Program-made: the position numbers and the translations under genes
Assembly (NCBI GenBank): GCA_934590355.1
Contig: CAKTOX010000014.1
Location: 1 to 45,276 of the forward strand
Direction of reading: 5' to 3'
Length of the DNA stretch: 45,276 nucleotides
DNA from: an uncultured Oscillospiraceae bacterium
GTDB lineage: Bacteria > Bacillota > Clostridia > Oscillospirales > Oscillospiraceae
Shown: in pieces, positions 33,020 through 42,500 of the stretch
Numbering within the stretch: the first letter of the stretch is position 1
Layout of the letters: the number at the start of each line of letters is the position of its first letter
Notes under the pieces: generated by a model
The model's input: the letters and a program-made list of their open reading frames with translations, nothing else
Database searches by the model: none
What the model was told of the DNA's origin: nothing

Positions 33020-34156
33020 TTATTTTTTTGAGAGAACGGTGCCGCTGACTATCATGCGCAGGATCTCGGTGCTGCCTTCCATGACGGACCATACTCTGAT
33101 GTCGCGCAGGAGACGCTCGATGTCGTATTCCTTGCTCATGCCGTTGCCGCCGAAGACTGCCTGAGCCTGGATGCAGATCTGGGTGCCCTTTTCGGTTGCG
33201 AAGAGCTTTGCTGCGGCTGCGTCGAGAGTGCAGCGTCCGCCGGCGTCCTTCGTGGTTGCCGCATCATATGCCAGAAGCTCCATGGCCTTTATGTCTGCAT
33301 ACATATCTGCAAAGCGGAATGCCAGACCCTGGAATGCCTTGATGGGCTTGCCGAATGCCTTTCTCTCGTTGGCGTAATCTCTTGCCAGATCCAGTGCGTG
33401 CTGGCAGATGCCGGCGCAAACTGCGGCGGCGCTGATACGGCCGATGTCGAGAGTCTGCATTGCCATCTTGAAGCCCTTGCCGCGAACGCCCAGAAGTGCG
33501 TCCTTCGGGAGCTTAATGTTATTGAACGCCAGCTCGCAGGTCGCCGAGCCGCGAACGCCCATCTTCTCCTCGAACTTGCCGACTGCAAGACCCTCGGTAT
33601 CCTTGGGGAGAATGAAAGCGGAAATGCCGTTTGTACCCTGCTCGGGATCGGTCATTGCGAGAATGATGTAGTAGTCTGCAACGCCGGAGTTGGTTATCCA
33701 TGCCTTGCTGCCGTTGAGGACCCAGCCGTCCTCGGTCTCGACTGCCAGGGACTTGATGCCCGCTGCGTCGGAGCCGGCGTTTGCCTCGGTCAGACCGAAA
33801 GCAAAGATCTTGCCTGCAACTGCGAGAGGCATGTACTTCTGACGCTGCTCCTCGGTGCCGTTTTCAAGAATGAGGTTGGAGGCGAGCCAGTGACCGCCCA
33901 TGAAGGTCGCGATACTTGCGCTGCCCTTTGCAAACTCCTGTGCGATTATGGTTGTGTCCACGATACCGCCGCCGCCGCCGCCGTACTGCTCGGGGATGTT
34001 GGCTCCCATGAAGCCGGCCTCTGTGATCTTCTTGCACAGATCCCAGTCAAAGCCGTTGTCGTCCATCCATTTGTCTCTGGGGGCGATTTCGTTCTGAGTG
34101 AATTCTCTCGCTACTTGCTGAAGCATCTGCTGCTCCTCGGTCAGGTGAATAAGCAT
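33020..34156 (-). CDS. Acyl-CoA dehydrogenase, first gene of the leftward operon
   Basis: A 378-residue flavoenzyme with all Acd domains: helical N-terminus, the FAD/substrate signature FGLTEANAGSDAAGI, KAWITNSGVADYYI, and the C-terminal helices. The catalytic base is Glu360 in VMEGSTEILRM, the place of the short-chain (butyryl-CoA) class. It carries an unusual run of five glycines (QYGGGGGGIVD). With EtfBA next to it, it forms an oxidising or reducing pair for an acyl-CoA. AGGAGG lies before the ATG at 34156. Confidence 0.94.
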   Translation of the reverse strand: MLIHLTEEQQMLQQVAREFTQNEIAPRDKWMDDNGFDWDLCKKITEAGFMGANIPEQYGGGGGGIVDTTIIAQEFAKGSASIATFMGGHWLASNLILENGTEEQRQKYMPLAVAGKIFAFGLTEANAGSDAAGIKSLAVETEDGWVLNGSKAWITNSGVADYYIILAMTDPEQGTNGISAFILPKDTEGLAVGKFEEKMGVRGSATCELAFNNIKLPKDALLGVRGKGFKMAMQTLDIGRISAAAVCAGICQHALDLARDYANERKAFGKPIKAFQGLAFRFADMYADIKAMELLAYDAATTKDAGGRCTLDAAAAKLFATEKGTQICIQAQAVFGGNGMSKEYDIERLLRDIRVWSVMEGSTEILRMIVSGTVLSKK

Positions 34157-34178
34157 TTTAACTCCTCCTTAAATTTTA

Positions 34179-34206
34179 TATAACAGTCTGTTACACATGT
34201 GTTATA
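34179..34206. promoter_or_regulatory. Cluster of TGTTAYA boxes (candidate operator)
   Basis: TATAACA (34179-34185), TGTTACA (34189-34195) and TGTTATA (34200-34206) occur in a row; the first two form a dyad with a GTC centre. They lie 20-50 bases ahead of the acyl-CoA dehydrogenase start, within its leader. Three more copies lie at 34283, 34364 and 34432. Confidence 0.55.
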
Positions 34207-34280
34207 TCGGCACATGCATATTACACTTGAAAAGTCAAAGTTTAGACACAATACGGTGAAGCGTCATAACTCACAATAAA

Positions 34281-34309
34281 AATGTAACATAATAATTGCC
34301 TTGCGTCAA
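34281..34309 (-). promoter_or_regulatory. Candidate promoter of the acyl-CoA dehydrogenase operon
   Basis: Leftward, TTGACG (34309-34304) and TACATT (34286-34281) are 17 bases apart, with TG one base before the -10 (extended form). A TGTTACA box (34289-34283) overlaps the -10. This would give a leader of about 115 bases. Confidence 0.5.
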
Positions 34310-34411
34310 TATAATAACGAGTTGTTTCGACATTTTTGTATAATAGTTCAATTTACAAACCAGTGTTATATTTTCGACAATAACAAAAATCAGCTTTTTT
34401 GCACTGAAATA

Positions 34412-34440
34412 TTGACACAGGTGCGCATATCTGTTATAGT
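34412..34440 (+). promoter_or_regulatory. Promoter of the DRTGG-CBS-hotdog regulator
   Basis: TTGACA (34412-34417) and TATAGT (34435-34440) are 17 bases apart, with an extended -10 (TGTTATAGT). A TGTTATA box (34432-34438) overlaps the -10, so the gene may control itself. Confidence 0.75.
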
Positions 34441-34513
34441 GCGAGTGGAAGGATATAAAAATGGTTCAAACAACGCAGATGCAACATGTCTGATTACGGG
34501 GAAATGTGATACA

Positions 34514-35806
34514 ATGTCTGGAAAAAAAGAAGAAAAGCTTATAAAGTACATATCCTCCCTGCCGGTTGGCACGAGAGTTTCGGTGCGAAATCTGGCGAAA
34601 GAGAACGCGGTGAGCGAGGGTACGGCATATAAAGCGATAAAAACGGCGGAAAAACTCCGCTTGGTCGAGACGAAACAGCGCTCCGGCACGGTAAGACTTA
34701 AAACTGACCTACTTTCCGATGCAAAGACTGTAACACTTTCTCGGGCAGTCGGTACACTCGGACTGACGGTGCTCGCAGGCGAAAAGCATACAGATGCCCA
34801 AATCGGCGCGATTGTCCTCGGCGACGGCAGCTTGGAGCAGTTTAAAGCTACTCTTGCAAATGCCGAGGAGAACGCGCTGTGTCTTGTAGGCGACCGACCC
34901 GACCTGTTTTCATTTCTGGCCTCGATGGGGGTCAATATGATAGTCACGGGAGGAGCGCAGCCGGGCGAAGTCGTGCTTGATCTTGCCGAGGAGCACGGCT
35001 CATGCGTCCTTTCCTCGCAGCAGGACAGCTACACGGTGCTCAATCTGCTCAACGCTGAGCTCGGCGGGACAAATCAGGAGGATGTAGCCGACACCGCTGA
35101 CAAATGGATGCGCATGCCGCCTTACCTTTATTATAACGATATGGTCATCGACTGGTATAACTCCTACGGTCCGGTGTTCGGCATGAGCTCAAAGCAGGCG
35201 GTCGTGGACGATTCGCTCAAAATTTGCGGCACGGTCGATGCAACGAAGGTCATCGCCTCTTCGACCTACACGAAAATATCCAGCCTGTATGAAGATACGG
35301 AGAGCATATACGCAGCAGACGTGTCAACGCCCATAACCGATATTGCGCGCCATATGGTATCAAGCGAAATATCGGTTGCGTATATAACGCGAAACGGCGA
35401 ATTGTGCGGCATTGTGACGGCAAACGACGTTTTGCGATATTATTTGATGAATTCTACGGTCAAGGGCACGGCGTCGGGAATGCCGGTGCTTGAAAACATA
35501 AGCTCGGATAACAGCCGCAGCGTCTATACGATGCAGGCGGGGGAGGACGGCACGAGCTCGGCGAATATACTTATGAATGTAGTAAATAAAACGGTCAAGG
35601 AGTTTGCGGCGGAGCGCGCGGCGGAAAACGGCGTCATTGCGAGCGGAACGTTTTTCGTTTCACCTGCACCGGAGGGGGAAATAATGCTGTCGTGCGACAG
35701 CCGCCGGGCAAGCGCAAACCGCTCGATCGTTGATATTGAAATGTATGACGAGGCGGCGAGCTATGCAAACTGTATGCTTGTCCTCAGCGAAAACGGAGAC
35801 AACTAA
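34514..35806 (+). CDS. Transcription regulator with HTH, DRTGG, CBS pair and hotdog domains (YtoI-like)
   Basis: A 430-residue protein. Residues about 1-65: winged helix (VSVRNLAKENAVSEGTAYKAIKTAEKL). About 70-185: DRTGG domain (MIVTGGAQPGEVVLDLAEEHGSCVL). About 195-310: two CBS repeats, which bind adenosyl ligands (SVAYITRNGELCGIVTANDVLRYY in the second). About 320-430: a hotdog domain of the thioesterase/FapR kind. The order matches Bacillus YtoI. The hotdog and CBS parts could sense an acyl-CoA and an adenine nucleotide. The ATG at 34514 follows GGGGAAA. It is divergent from the acyl-CoA operon and 23 bases ahead of a second acyl-CoA dehydrogenase. Confidence 0.87.
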   Translation: MSGKKEEKLIKYISSLPVGTRVSVRNLAKENAVSEGTAYKAIKTAEKLRLVETKQRSGTVRLKTDLLSDAKTVTLSRAVGTLGLTVLAGEKHTDAQIGAIVLGDGSLEQFKATLANAEENALCLVGDRPDLFSFLASMGVNMIVTGGAQPGEVVLDLAEEHGSCVLSSQQDSYTVLNLLNAELGGTNQEDVADTADKWMRMPPYLYYNDMVIDWYNSYGPVFGMSSKQAVVDDSLKICGTVDATKVIASSTYTKISSLYEDTESIYAADVSTPITDIARHMVSSEISVAYITRNGELCGIVTANDVLRYYLMNSTVKGTASGMPVLENISSDNSRSVYTMQAGEDGTSSANILMNVVNKTVKEFAAERAAENGVIASGTFFVSPAPEGEIMLSCDSRRASANRSIVDIEMYDEAASYANCMLVLSENGDN

Positions 35807-35829
35807 TTTGATGTAAAGGATCTAAAGCT

Positions 35830-36996
35830 ATGTATTACCTTACCGAGCGTCAGCAGAAGCTGAAAAAAGAGATCCGCGAATTCGTGGATACGGAGATCTC
35901 TCCGCAGGTCGCCGAGCTGGACAGACAGGGGATCTATCCGCGTGAGCTCGTGCGCAAAATCGCCGAAAAGGGCTACTGCTCGCTGCCGTTTCCCAAGGAA
36001 CTCGGCGGGGCGGGGCTCGGAGTGACGGAGGCTGCCATCTTCCTTGAGGAGATCTCGCGCGGAATGGCGTCACTCGGGCTCATTTACTGCGCCCATATCC
36101 TGCCATGCTGCTATACGATGAGGGACCTTGTGAACGCAAAGCAGCGCGACGAATGGCTCGTACCTGCGATAAAGGGCGAAAAGCTGCTCACCTTTGCAAT
36201 AACCGAGGAGCGCGGCGGCTCGGACGCATTCGGAGTCGATACCATGGCCGAGCGCAAAGAGGACGGCTGGCTGCTCAACGGCTCGAAATGCTGGATAACC
36301 AATGCCGGCGTTGCCGACGGCTATATAATAAACGCCAAAACAGGCTCGAGCATACGCAGCCGAAACGTGAGCCTTTTCTATGTTGACGCAAGAACGCCCG
36401 GCCTTGAGGTGAGCCGCAGCGAGGACATGATAGGGCTTAACAACTCCCCCACGGGTACTGTGACCTTCAATAACTGCCTGCTGCCGCCCGATGCACTCAT
36501 TGGCGAGGAAAACAGCGGCTATAAGCACGTTAAGCTCGCGCTCAATTGCGGCCGGCTGAGCCTTGCGGCAGTGTCGATAGGGCTTGCGCAGTCCGCGTTT
36601 GAGCATGCCGTTGAGTTTGCGCGCAGCCGCGGTGACTACGGCAGAACGATATTCTCCTATCAGGGCGTGAGCTTCCCGATAGCGGAGATGTACTCGAATA
36701 TAAACCTCGCCCGCAACTCGCTGTATCATGTCGCGGCTATCACCGAGGCGGGCAAGAACGCAACGCTCGAGACAGCGTCTCTGAAGCTCTTTTCCTCGGA
36801 AATGTGCCAGAAGGTCTGCAAGGACGCGGTACTCATCCACGGCGGCCGGGGCTTCAGGAGCCACTGCGATGTTGAGCGTATGCTCCGCGATTCGCAGCTT
36901 TTGACCGTCGCAGAGGGCACCTCGCAGATATGCAAGGTCATCATATCCAACGGCATAAACAACACGGACATCGACAAGCTGAATGATCTCATGTAA
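35830..36996 (+). CDS. Second acyl-CoA dehydrogenase, co-transcribed with the regulator
   Basis: A 388-residue flavoenzyme with the Acd plan: FAITEERGGSDAFGVD as FAD signature, KCWITNAGVADGYII, and Glu362 (VAEGTSQICK) as catalytic base. It differs a good deal from the leftward paralogue in the substrate-side region (IYCAHILPCCYTMRDL), so another chain or head group is likely. It has no Etf of its own and could use EtfBA from the leftward operon. It lies 23 bases after the regulator and ends at a strong terminator. Confidence 0.93.
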   Translation: MYYLTERQQKLKKEIREFVDTEISPQVAELDRQGIYPRELVRKIAEKGYCSLPFPKELGGAGLGVTEAAIFLEEISRGMASLGLIYCAHILPCCYTMRDLVNAKQRDEWLVPAIKGEKLLTFAITEERGGSDAFGVDTMAERKEDGWLLNGSKCWITNAGVADGYIINAKTGSSIRSRNVSLFYVDARTPGLEVSRSEDMIGLNNSPTGTVTFNNCLLPPDALIGEENSGYKHVKLALNCGRLSLAAVSIGLAQSAFEHAVEFARSRGDYGRTIFSYQGVSFPIAEMYSNINLARNSLYHVAAITEAGKNATLETASLKLFSSEMCQKVCKDAVLIHGGRGFRSHCDVERMLRDSQLLTVAEGTSQICKVIISNGINNTDIDKLNDLM

Positions 36997-37010
36997 AATG
37001 GCAGAATATA

Positions 37011-37042
37011 AAAACTCCCGATCATCCGATCGGGAGTTTTTT
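37011..37042 (+). terminator. Intrinsic terminator of the regulator/acyl-CoA dehydrogenase unit
   Basis: AAAACTCCCGATC and GATCGGGAGTTTT pair perfectly around ATCC, followed by T's; nearly the same stem is found again at 37339-37370. Confidence 0.93.
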
Positions 37043-37049
37043 GCAGACT

Positions 37050-37245
37050 GTCAAAAAACCTATGCTGCTGAGGAAAAATAACCGCGCAGCGGGGGAGTTT
37101 GAGGGGTAGCGAAGCGGCGGCGCGGGAGTGAATGACATGCCGGGGGCATGTCAGAGCCGCGCCGTGACCGAGCCGCAGCGAGAAAAGGCCCGCCTCAAGT
37201 TGGATTATAGCCATCAAAAACGCCTGAGCTATCAGGCTTTTTGAC
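37050..37245. repeat. MITE-like element bounded by 11-base inverted repeats
   Basis: GTCAAAAAACC (37050-37060) and GGCTTTTTGAC (37235-37245) are inverted repeats (10 of 11). Between them is a non-coding stretch with a perfect hairpin (TGACATGCC/GGCATGTCA), GCGCGG/CCGCGC pairing, and a CCTGA/TCAGG stem. No ORF is seen. The build resembles a small non-autonomous element or an intergenic repeat family. Confidence 0.5.
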
Positions 37246-37264
37246 GAGCGGAGCGAGATTTTTC

Positions 37265-37343
37265 GTGAAGCGTAAGCTTCACAAAAAATGTGGCGTTTTT
37301 TCAGCGTGCAAAAAGTCGCAGACTTTTTTAACACGCTGAAAAA
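37265..37343. other. Two further hairpins
   Basis: GTGAAGC-GTAA-GCTTCAC (37265-37282) is perfect. A two-part hairpin pairs CAGCGTG (37302-37308) with CACGCTG (37332-37338) and, inside, AAAAAGTC (37310-37317) with GACTTTTT (37321-37328). They may belong to the same repeat-rich region. Confidence 0.6.
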
Positions 37344-37370
37344 CTCCCGACCGTACAGTCGGGAGTTTTT
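37339..37370 (-). terminator. Bidirectional terminator after the histidine kinase gene
   Basis: AAAAACTCCCGAC and GTCGGGAGTTTTT pair around CGTACA. Leftward it lies 20 bases after the kinase stop. Confidence 0.88.
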
Positions 37371-37389
37371 GCGTTTTAATATTAAGCTT

Positions 37390-38721
37390 TCATATCACAA
37401 CGGTGAAGGTGCTGCCGCGCCCGGGCGTCGAGTCTACGCTCACCGTGCCGCCGTGCAGCTCGGCTATTTCCTTTACGAGAGACAAACCGAGTCCGTTTCC
37501 TACGTTTTCGCCGCGCGATGCGTCGGCCTGCCAGAAGCGCTGCCATATGTTGTCCAAGTGCTCCGGAGCGATGCCGATCCCGTCGTCCTGCACGGATAGT
37601 ACAGCCTTGCCGCCGCAGCTTTTGAGCGTGAGCAGTATGCTGCCGTTTTGATTGCCGTAGCGATAGGCGTTTTGCAGCAGATTTTGTACAAGGCTTGCCA
37701 TGAGCGGAGTGTTAAAGCACGCGGTGACGCCGTCGGCAATGTCCGTTTCGAGCGTTATGCCGCGTTTTTGCTCGGGCATATAGTCCGCGCACGCCTCGCG
37801 CACGAGCTCGCTCAGATCGCCCTCGCAAAGCTGATAGCGCTCCGTGCCCTGCTGAAGTCTCGTCAGGTCAAGCAGGTGCATCACAAGGCAGGACATATGC
37901 TCCGCCTGCTCGCTTATTATGCCGATGGTCTCCTCAAAATCCGCGCGTGTGCATCCCTTTTTCATGGCTCTGTCGCAGCTTGCCTTTATGACGGTGATGG
38001 GAGTGCGCAGCTCGTGGCTGGCGTCGGAGGTGAACTGCTTTTCCGCCTTGAACGAGTCCTCAAGTCGGTCAAACATTCCGTCAAAGGTGTCAGACAGCGC
38101 GATCATCTCCGTGGGGCCCTTTTTGAGCGCTATTCGCTGAGTAAGGTCGTTGCCGTCCTTTATGGAATTTGCCGTGCGGGTTATTTTCTCGATTGGGTCA
38201 AACGAGGTCTTTGCCATGAACCAGCCGCCGACTATGCTCAAAATAAGTATAAACGGCAGGAGCGAGAAGGTGAGCACCGTCACCAGGTGTGCAGCGCCCG
38301 AGTCGTCGCTTGCCGGAATAATGCCGCGTATCCAGACGAGGGTAGCGTCCGAGGTGTACAGCCGCGCGTCGTAGATGCAAAATTCGTCGCCGTCCACGTC
38401 TATCGAGCGCAGCTCGTATTCCATAAACGGCAGGTCGGCCGGGGTGAGCTCGTCAACGGTGAGTCCGCGCAGCAGCCGTCCGGAATTGTCATAGAACGCG
38501 CAGTACACTCCGTGCGAGAAGAAATCGACCTCATCCCACACGACGGGGTCGGCTTCTGCCGACAGCAGCTTTTCGTTTTCAAGCACCGTTTCCACGAGCC
38601 GCTCCTGTACGCCGTCGATAAGTGAGGTTTTGTCCACCCAAATAACTACCGCGAGCGTGAGCAGCGACAACAGCAGCATCATCGACGCTATCCACACCGT
38701 GAGCTTGAGCTTTGCCGACAT
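37390..38721 (-). CDS. Sensor histidine kinase
   Basis: A 443-residue membrane kinase. Membrane helices are at about 7-29 and 147-170, with a 115-residue extracellular sensor between them; then a HAMP linker, the HisKA dimer domain with His236 (SDASHELRTPITV), and a HATPase domain with NLLQNAYRYG, DDGIGIAPEHL, IWQRFWQAD and GNGLGLSLVKEI. The signal is unknown. The start at 38721 follows GGGAGGA and leaves 2 bases to the response-regulator stop, so the two are one operon. Confidence 0.94.
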   Translation of the reverse strand: MSAKLKLTVWIASMMLLLSLLTLAVVIWVDKTSLIDGVQERLVETVLENEKLLSAEADPVVWDEVDFFSHGVYCAFYDNSGRLLRGLTVDELTPADLPFMEYELRSIDVDGDEFCIYDARLYTSDATLVWIRGIIPASDDSGAAHLVTVLTFSLLPFILILSIVGGWFMAKTSFDPIEKITRTANSIKDGNDLTQRIALKKGPTEMIALSDTFDGMFDRLEDSFKAEKQFTSDASHELRTPITVIKASCDRAMKKGCTRADFEETIGIISEQAEHMSCLVMHLLDLTRLQQGTERYQLCEGDLSELVREACADYMPEQKRGITLETDIADGVTACFNTPLMASLVQNLLQNAYRYGNQNGSILLTLKSCGGKAVLSVQDDGIGIAPEHLDNIWQRFWQADASRGENVGNGLGLSLVKEIAELHGGTVSVDSTPGRGSTFTVVI

Positions 38722-38723
38722 TC

Positions 38724-39395
38724 TCAGTCCTCCCTGAGCACCCAGCCGATGCCCCACACGGTGCGTATGAGCTTCTGCTCAAAGCCCTCGTCTACCTTTT
38801 TGCGCAGATAGCCGATGTATACGTTGACGACGTTCGAGCCGCCCTCGTATTTGTAGTTCCAGAGATTGTTTTCTATCTGCTCGCGCGAGAGAACCATGCC
38901 CTTGTTGCGTATCATGTACTCAAGAAGAGCATACTCCTTTGCCGTGAGCTCAATTTCGCGTCCCGCGCGGCTTACTCTTTTGGCTGCCGTGTCAACGCGA
39001 AGGTCGGCGATCTCATAGACGTTTGATCGGTTGCCGCTGGTCTTGCGGGTCATGACGTGGATAACGGCGATAAGCTCGCGGAAATCAAAGGGCTTTACCA
39101 TATAATAATCTCCGCCTGCCTCAAGCCCGCGCACCTTGTCGGACACGCTGTCGCGCGAGGTGAGATACACGACCGGCGCCTTGCAGCCGCGCTCGCGCAG
39201 TCTGCGCACAAGCTCAAAGCCGTCCATTTTCGGCATCATTATGTCCAGCACGATGACGTCATACGCCGCGCAAGCGCAAAGCTCAAGTGCCTCAAGTCCG
39301 TTAAAACACGAGTCAACGCTGTAACCCTCGTCCTGAATTGCTTCCGATATCATTCGATTTAAGTGCTTTTCATCCTCAACAACCAAAGTTCGCAT
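38724..39395 (-). CDS. OmpR/PhoB-family response regulator
   Basis: A 223-residue regulator. The receiver has Asp51 as phospho-acceptor (VIVLDIMMPKMDG), the acidic pair VEDE, Thr79 and Lys101 (MVKPFDFREL). The C-terminal winged helix has ELTAKEYALLEYMIRN, the recognition segment VVNVYIGYLRKKV and IRTVWGIGWVL. The start at 39395 is preceded by GGAGGAAAATTC. It may act on the divergent surface-protein gene, but no repeated boxes are obvious. Confidence 0.95.
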   Translation of the reverse strand: MRTLVVEDEKHLNRMISEAIQDEGYSVDSCFNGLEALELCACAAYDVIVLDIMMPKMDGFELVRRLRERGCKAPVVYLTSRDSVSDKVRGLEAGGDYYMVKPFDFRELIAVIHVMTRKTSGNRSNVYEIADLRVDTAAKRVSRAGREIELTAKEYALLEYMIRNKGMVLSREQIENNLWNYKYEGGSNVVNVYIGYLRKKVDEGFEQKLIRTVWGIGWVLRED

Positions 39396-39426
39396 GAATT
39401 TTCCTCCCGAAGCTCTTGATTTTTCT

Positions 39427-39455
39427 ATTGTATTGGTGAATAATAGCATTGTCAA
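39427..39455 (-). promoter_or_regulatory. Promoter of the two-component operon
   Basis: Leftward, TTGACA (39455-39450) and TACAAT (39432-39427) are 17 bases apart, about 32 bases ahead of the regulator ATG. On the rightward strand I see no equally good promoter for the surface-protein gene in 39456-39583. Confidence 0.75.
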
Positions 39456-39583
39456 TGCCCTCTAATTCTTTTCTTATATTCAGCACGTAAAGTAGACAGT
39501 GGGTAATAATAATCATATTGGGGGTTATTGCGCCTTTGACGGCGTATATTACCGAGAAGACAATTCTCAAGGAGAAAACGCTT

Positions 39584-42500
39584 ATGAAAAACACCGTTAA
39601 AAGAGCGCTTAGCCTTGTCTTGTGCATGGCTATGGTGCTGAGCCTTTTTGCAATGGCTCCGACGGCGAGTGCCCTGACCGACAGCAGCGGTTACGAGTGT
39701 ACGGGTTCGGTCGAGCAGCTGCTCAAGGGCAACACGGACGCGGCGGCGGGTGAGTGCTACCGGATCGTCAACAACGACGATATCATCGCGCTTGCAGACT
39801 ATGTCGCTGCCGGACGCAACACCAAGGACGTCACGTTCTATCTCAAGCATGACGTTGACATGAGGATAAACGCATGGAACGGCATCGGCACCTCCAAGTA
39901 TGCCTTCGAGGGTATATTTGACGGCTGCGGCTATGCCGTGGTTGGACTTATAACCTATCTGTTTGCCTATGTCGGCGAGAATGCCCTTATCATGAACCTC
40001 GGCGTTAACGGCGTAGCAAACGGCTCAGATGCCGCGGGCATCGCATCTTACCATGCCGGTACCATCGCAAACTGCTGGAGCGCGGTGCGTGTAAACGGCA
40101 CGGGCAACAACGGCGGCATTGCGGCTGTTGTCGACGGCGGAAAGATAATAAACAGCGCAAACTACGGTAAGGTAGGCGGCACGGGCAACGTCGGCGCAAT
40201 CGCCGGTAAAATAAGCTCAGCGGAGATCAGCAACGCCTACTATACATATTATAGCTGCGATAAAAACATCGGCTCTGCCGACGAGGCGAGCAGCGTTGAC
40301 ACCATGCGCTTTGCGTCAAGCCCCACCATGTGCCCGACCGAAGAGGAAAAGACCGTCGGCGACGTCAGAAGCGACGATCTTTTGCAGCTTCTCAACGCAT
40401 GGATAGCGGCCGACGGCAGCACTAAGTGGCGCAGATGGATATTCGACACCTCCGCGAGCATGATTGAGCGCACGGGCGGCAAGTATCCCGCTCATGCCTT
40501 CCCCGGCTATGTTGCGGAGCCCCCGGTCTACACGGCAAGCGTACCCATGTCCACGCTCTATGAGTCGCAGGCGGACGCGCAGCCGGGCATATGCTACAGC
40601 ATAAGCGACGTCAAGGAGCTCGAAATGCTCGCAAAGTTCGTAAACGAGGGCCACAACACCGAAAACGCGACCTTCTTCCTGACGACTGACCTGAGCATCG
40701 TCGTAAACGGCTCGTTCTATAAGGGCGAGAGCTGGGTGCCCATCGGCAGCAGCGAGACCAACAGCTTCAAGGGCGTCTTTGACGGTCAGGGTTTTGTTAT
40801 AAACGAGCTTATAATCACAAAGAGCAACGACCCCGCGGGTCTGTTCGGCTATGTTAACGGCTCCAAGGCGGTCATCAAAAACCTCGGCATAACCGGCGGC
40901 AGCATAAAGGCCAACGACTATGCGGGAGGCATCGTCGGCTATCTCAAGGCAGGCAGTGTGCTCAACTGCTGGGCAAAGCTCGACGTTAACGGCGACAAGG
41001 CGACCGGCGGTATTGCGGGCTACGCCGATATTGCGTATATCTATAACTGCGCATACTACGCAAACGCGACCGATAATCATAAGTTCGGCGCCATAGTCGG
41101 CTCGTCCACTGCTAACGCGCGTGTACAGTATTGCTACTACAGCAGCGATAACTCCGCCGTATCCGGCACCCCCGACAGCGGCAATTATCAGATGAATATC
41201 CCGTTTAAGATCGTAAACGGCGTTTATACGCTCACGAGATCCGTAAACATAAGCGGCAACAAGACCCTCAAGGTGCTCAACGCCCTTAACTATTGGGTCG
41301 ATACCCTCGGCAAGGATCAGGATATGCGCCATTGGAAGCAGGACGCTTCGCCCTCGAGCGTTGCGCGTCTGCGCGGTACTATGCCGGCTCATATCTACTA
41401 TAACGACCCGAGCGAGCTTCGTTATATTCCCGAGACCTCGGACGAAACGGAGCGCACCGATAACCCCTATAACGTCCACTATAAGCGCACGGCGACCATG
41501 ACAGAGCTTTACGAGAGCAAGAAGGACGCCATATCCGGCGGCAACTACAGCATCTCCACGGGTGATGAAATGGGACTGCTGTCCAAGTACGTTCAGGAGG
41601 GCTTTGCCACCAAGGGCGCGAACTTCTACCTGACGGACAATATAAACATTGCGACTCAGGGCATAGACACCGAGGGCGCGGGCTGGGTCCCCATCGGCAC
41701 GACGCTCAATAACCATCAGGGCATCAGCACGATAACCTATTTCCGAGGAAACTTTGACGGCTGCGGCTATGTCATCAGCGGCCTGTACCTTGTCTCCGAC
41801 TATATCGACATGGCGGGACTTTTCGGCCAGTGCTGGGGCAGCACGATCAAAAACGTCGGCGTTGCGGGCGAAATACTTGGCGATGACGAGGTCGGCGGTA
41901 TCGTCGGCAGAGCAAACAGCTGCACGATCGAAAACTGCTGGTCGTCCGTCATAATACAGGCGTCAACCGAGGTCGGCGGCATCGTCGGCTACGCGCATAA
42001 CTCGACCATCTCCAACTGCGCTGCCTACGGCCCGCTGTACACCACCAGCGACGAGCACGAAAAGTCGGGCTTTGTCGGCAGATCCAACGGCTCGACCTTC
42101 AATAACTGTTACTATCTCTACGGACTTATAGACGATTTCTATAACAAGACCGACAAGGACAGCATATTTAACGACTGCATGTACTTTAAGTACGACGTTG
42201 ACGGCGACCAGAAGTGCACTCTCCAGAAGGCGATAACCGTTGACAGCTACACGGGCGACGATATGCTCCACGCCCTCAATGCGTGGGTGTATATGCAGGA
42301 CTGCGAGCTCTACTGCACTTGGCACATTGCCTCGTCCATCACCGAGGTGCCCGGTGCCAACGGCTACTTCCCGGTGCTTGTCAATCCCTCCGTGAACGGT
42401 CCTGAGGTGGACGACAAATACTGCGGCGACTATGAGGCGACCGACAGCATGAGCGGGCTTTACGGCACTCGCTCCGACGGTGTTGAGGGCGGGTGTTACA

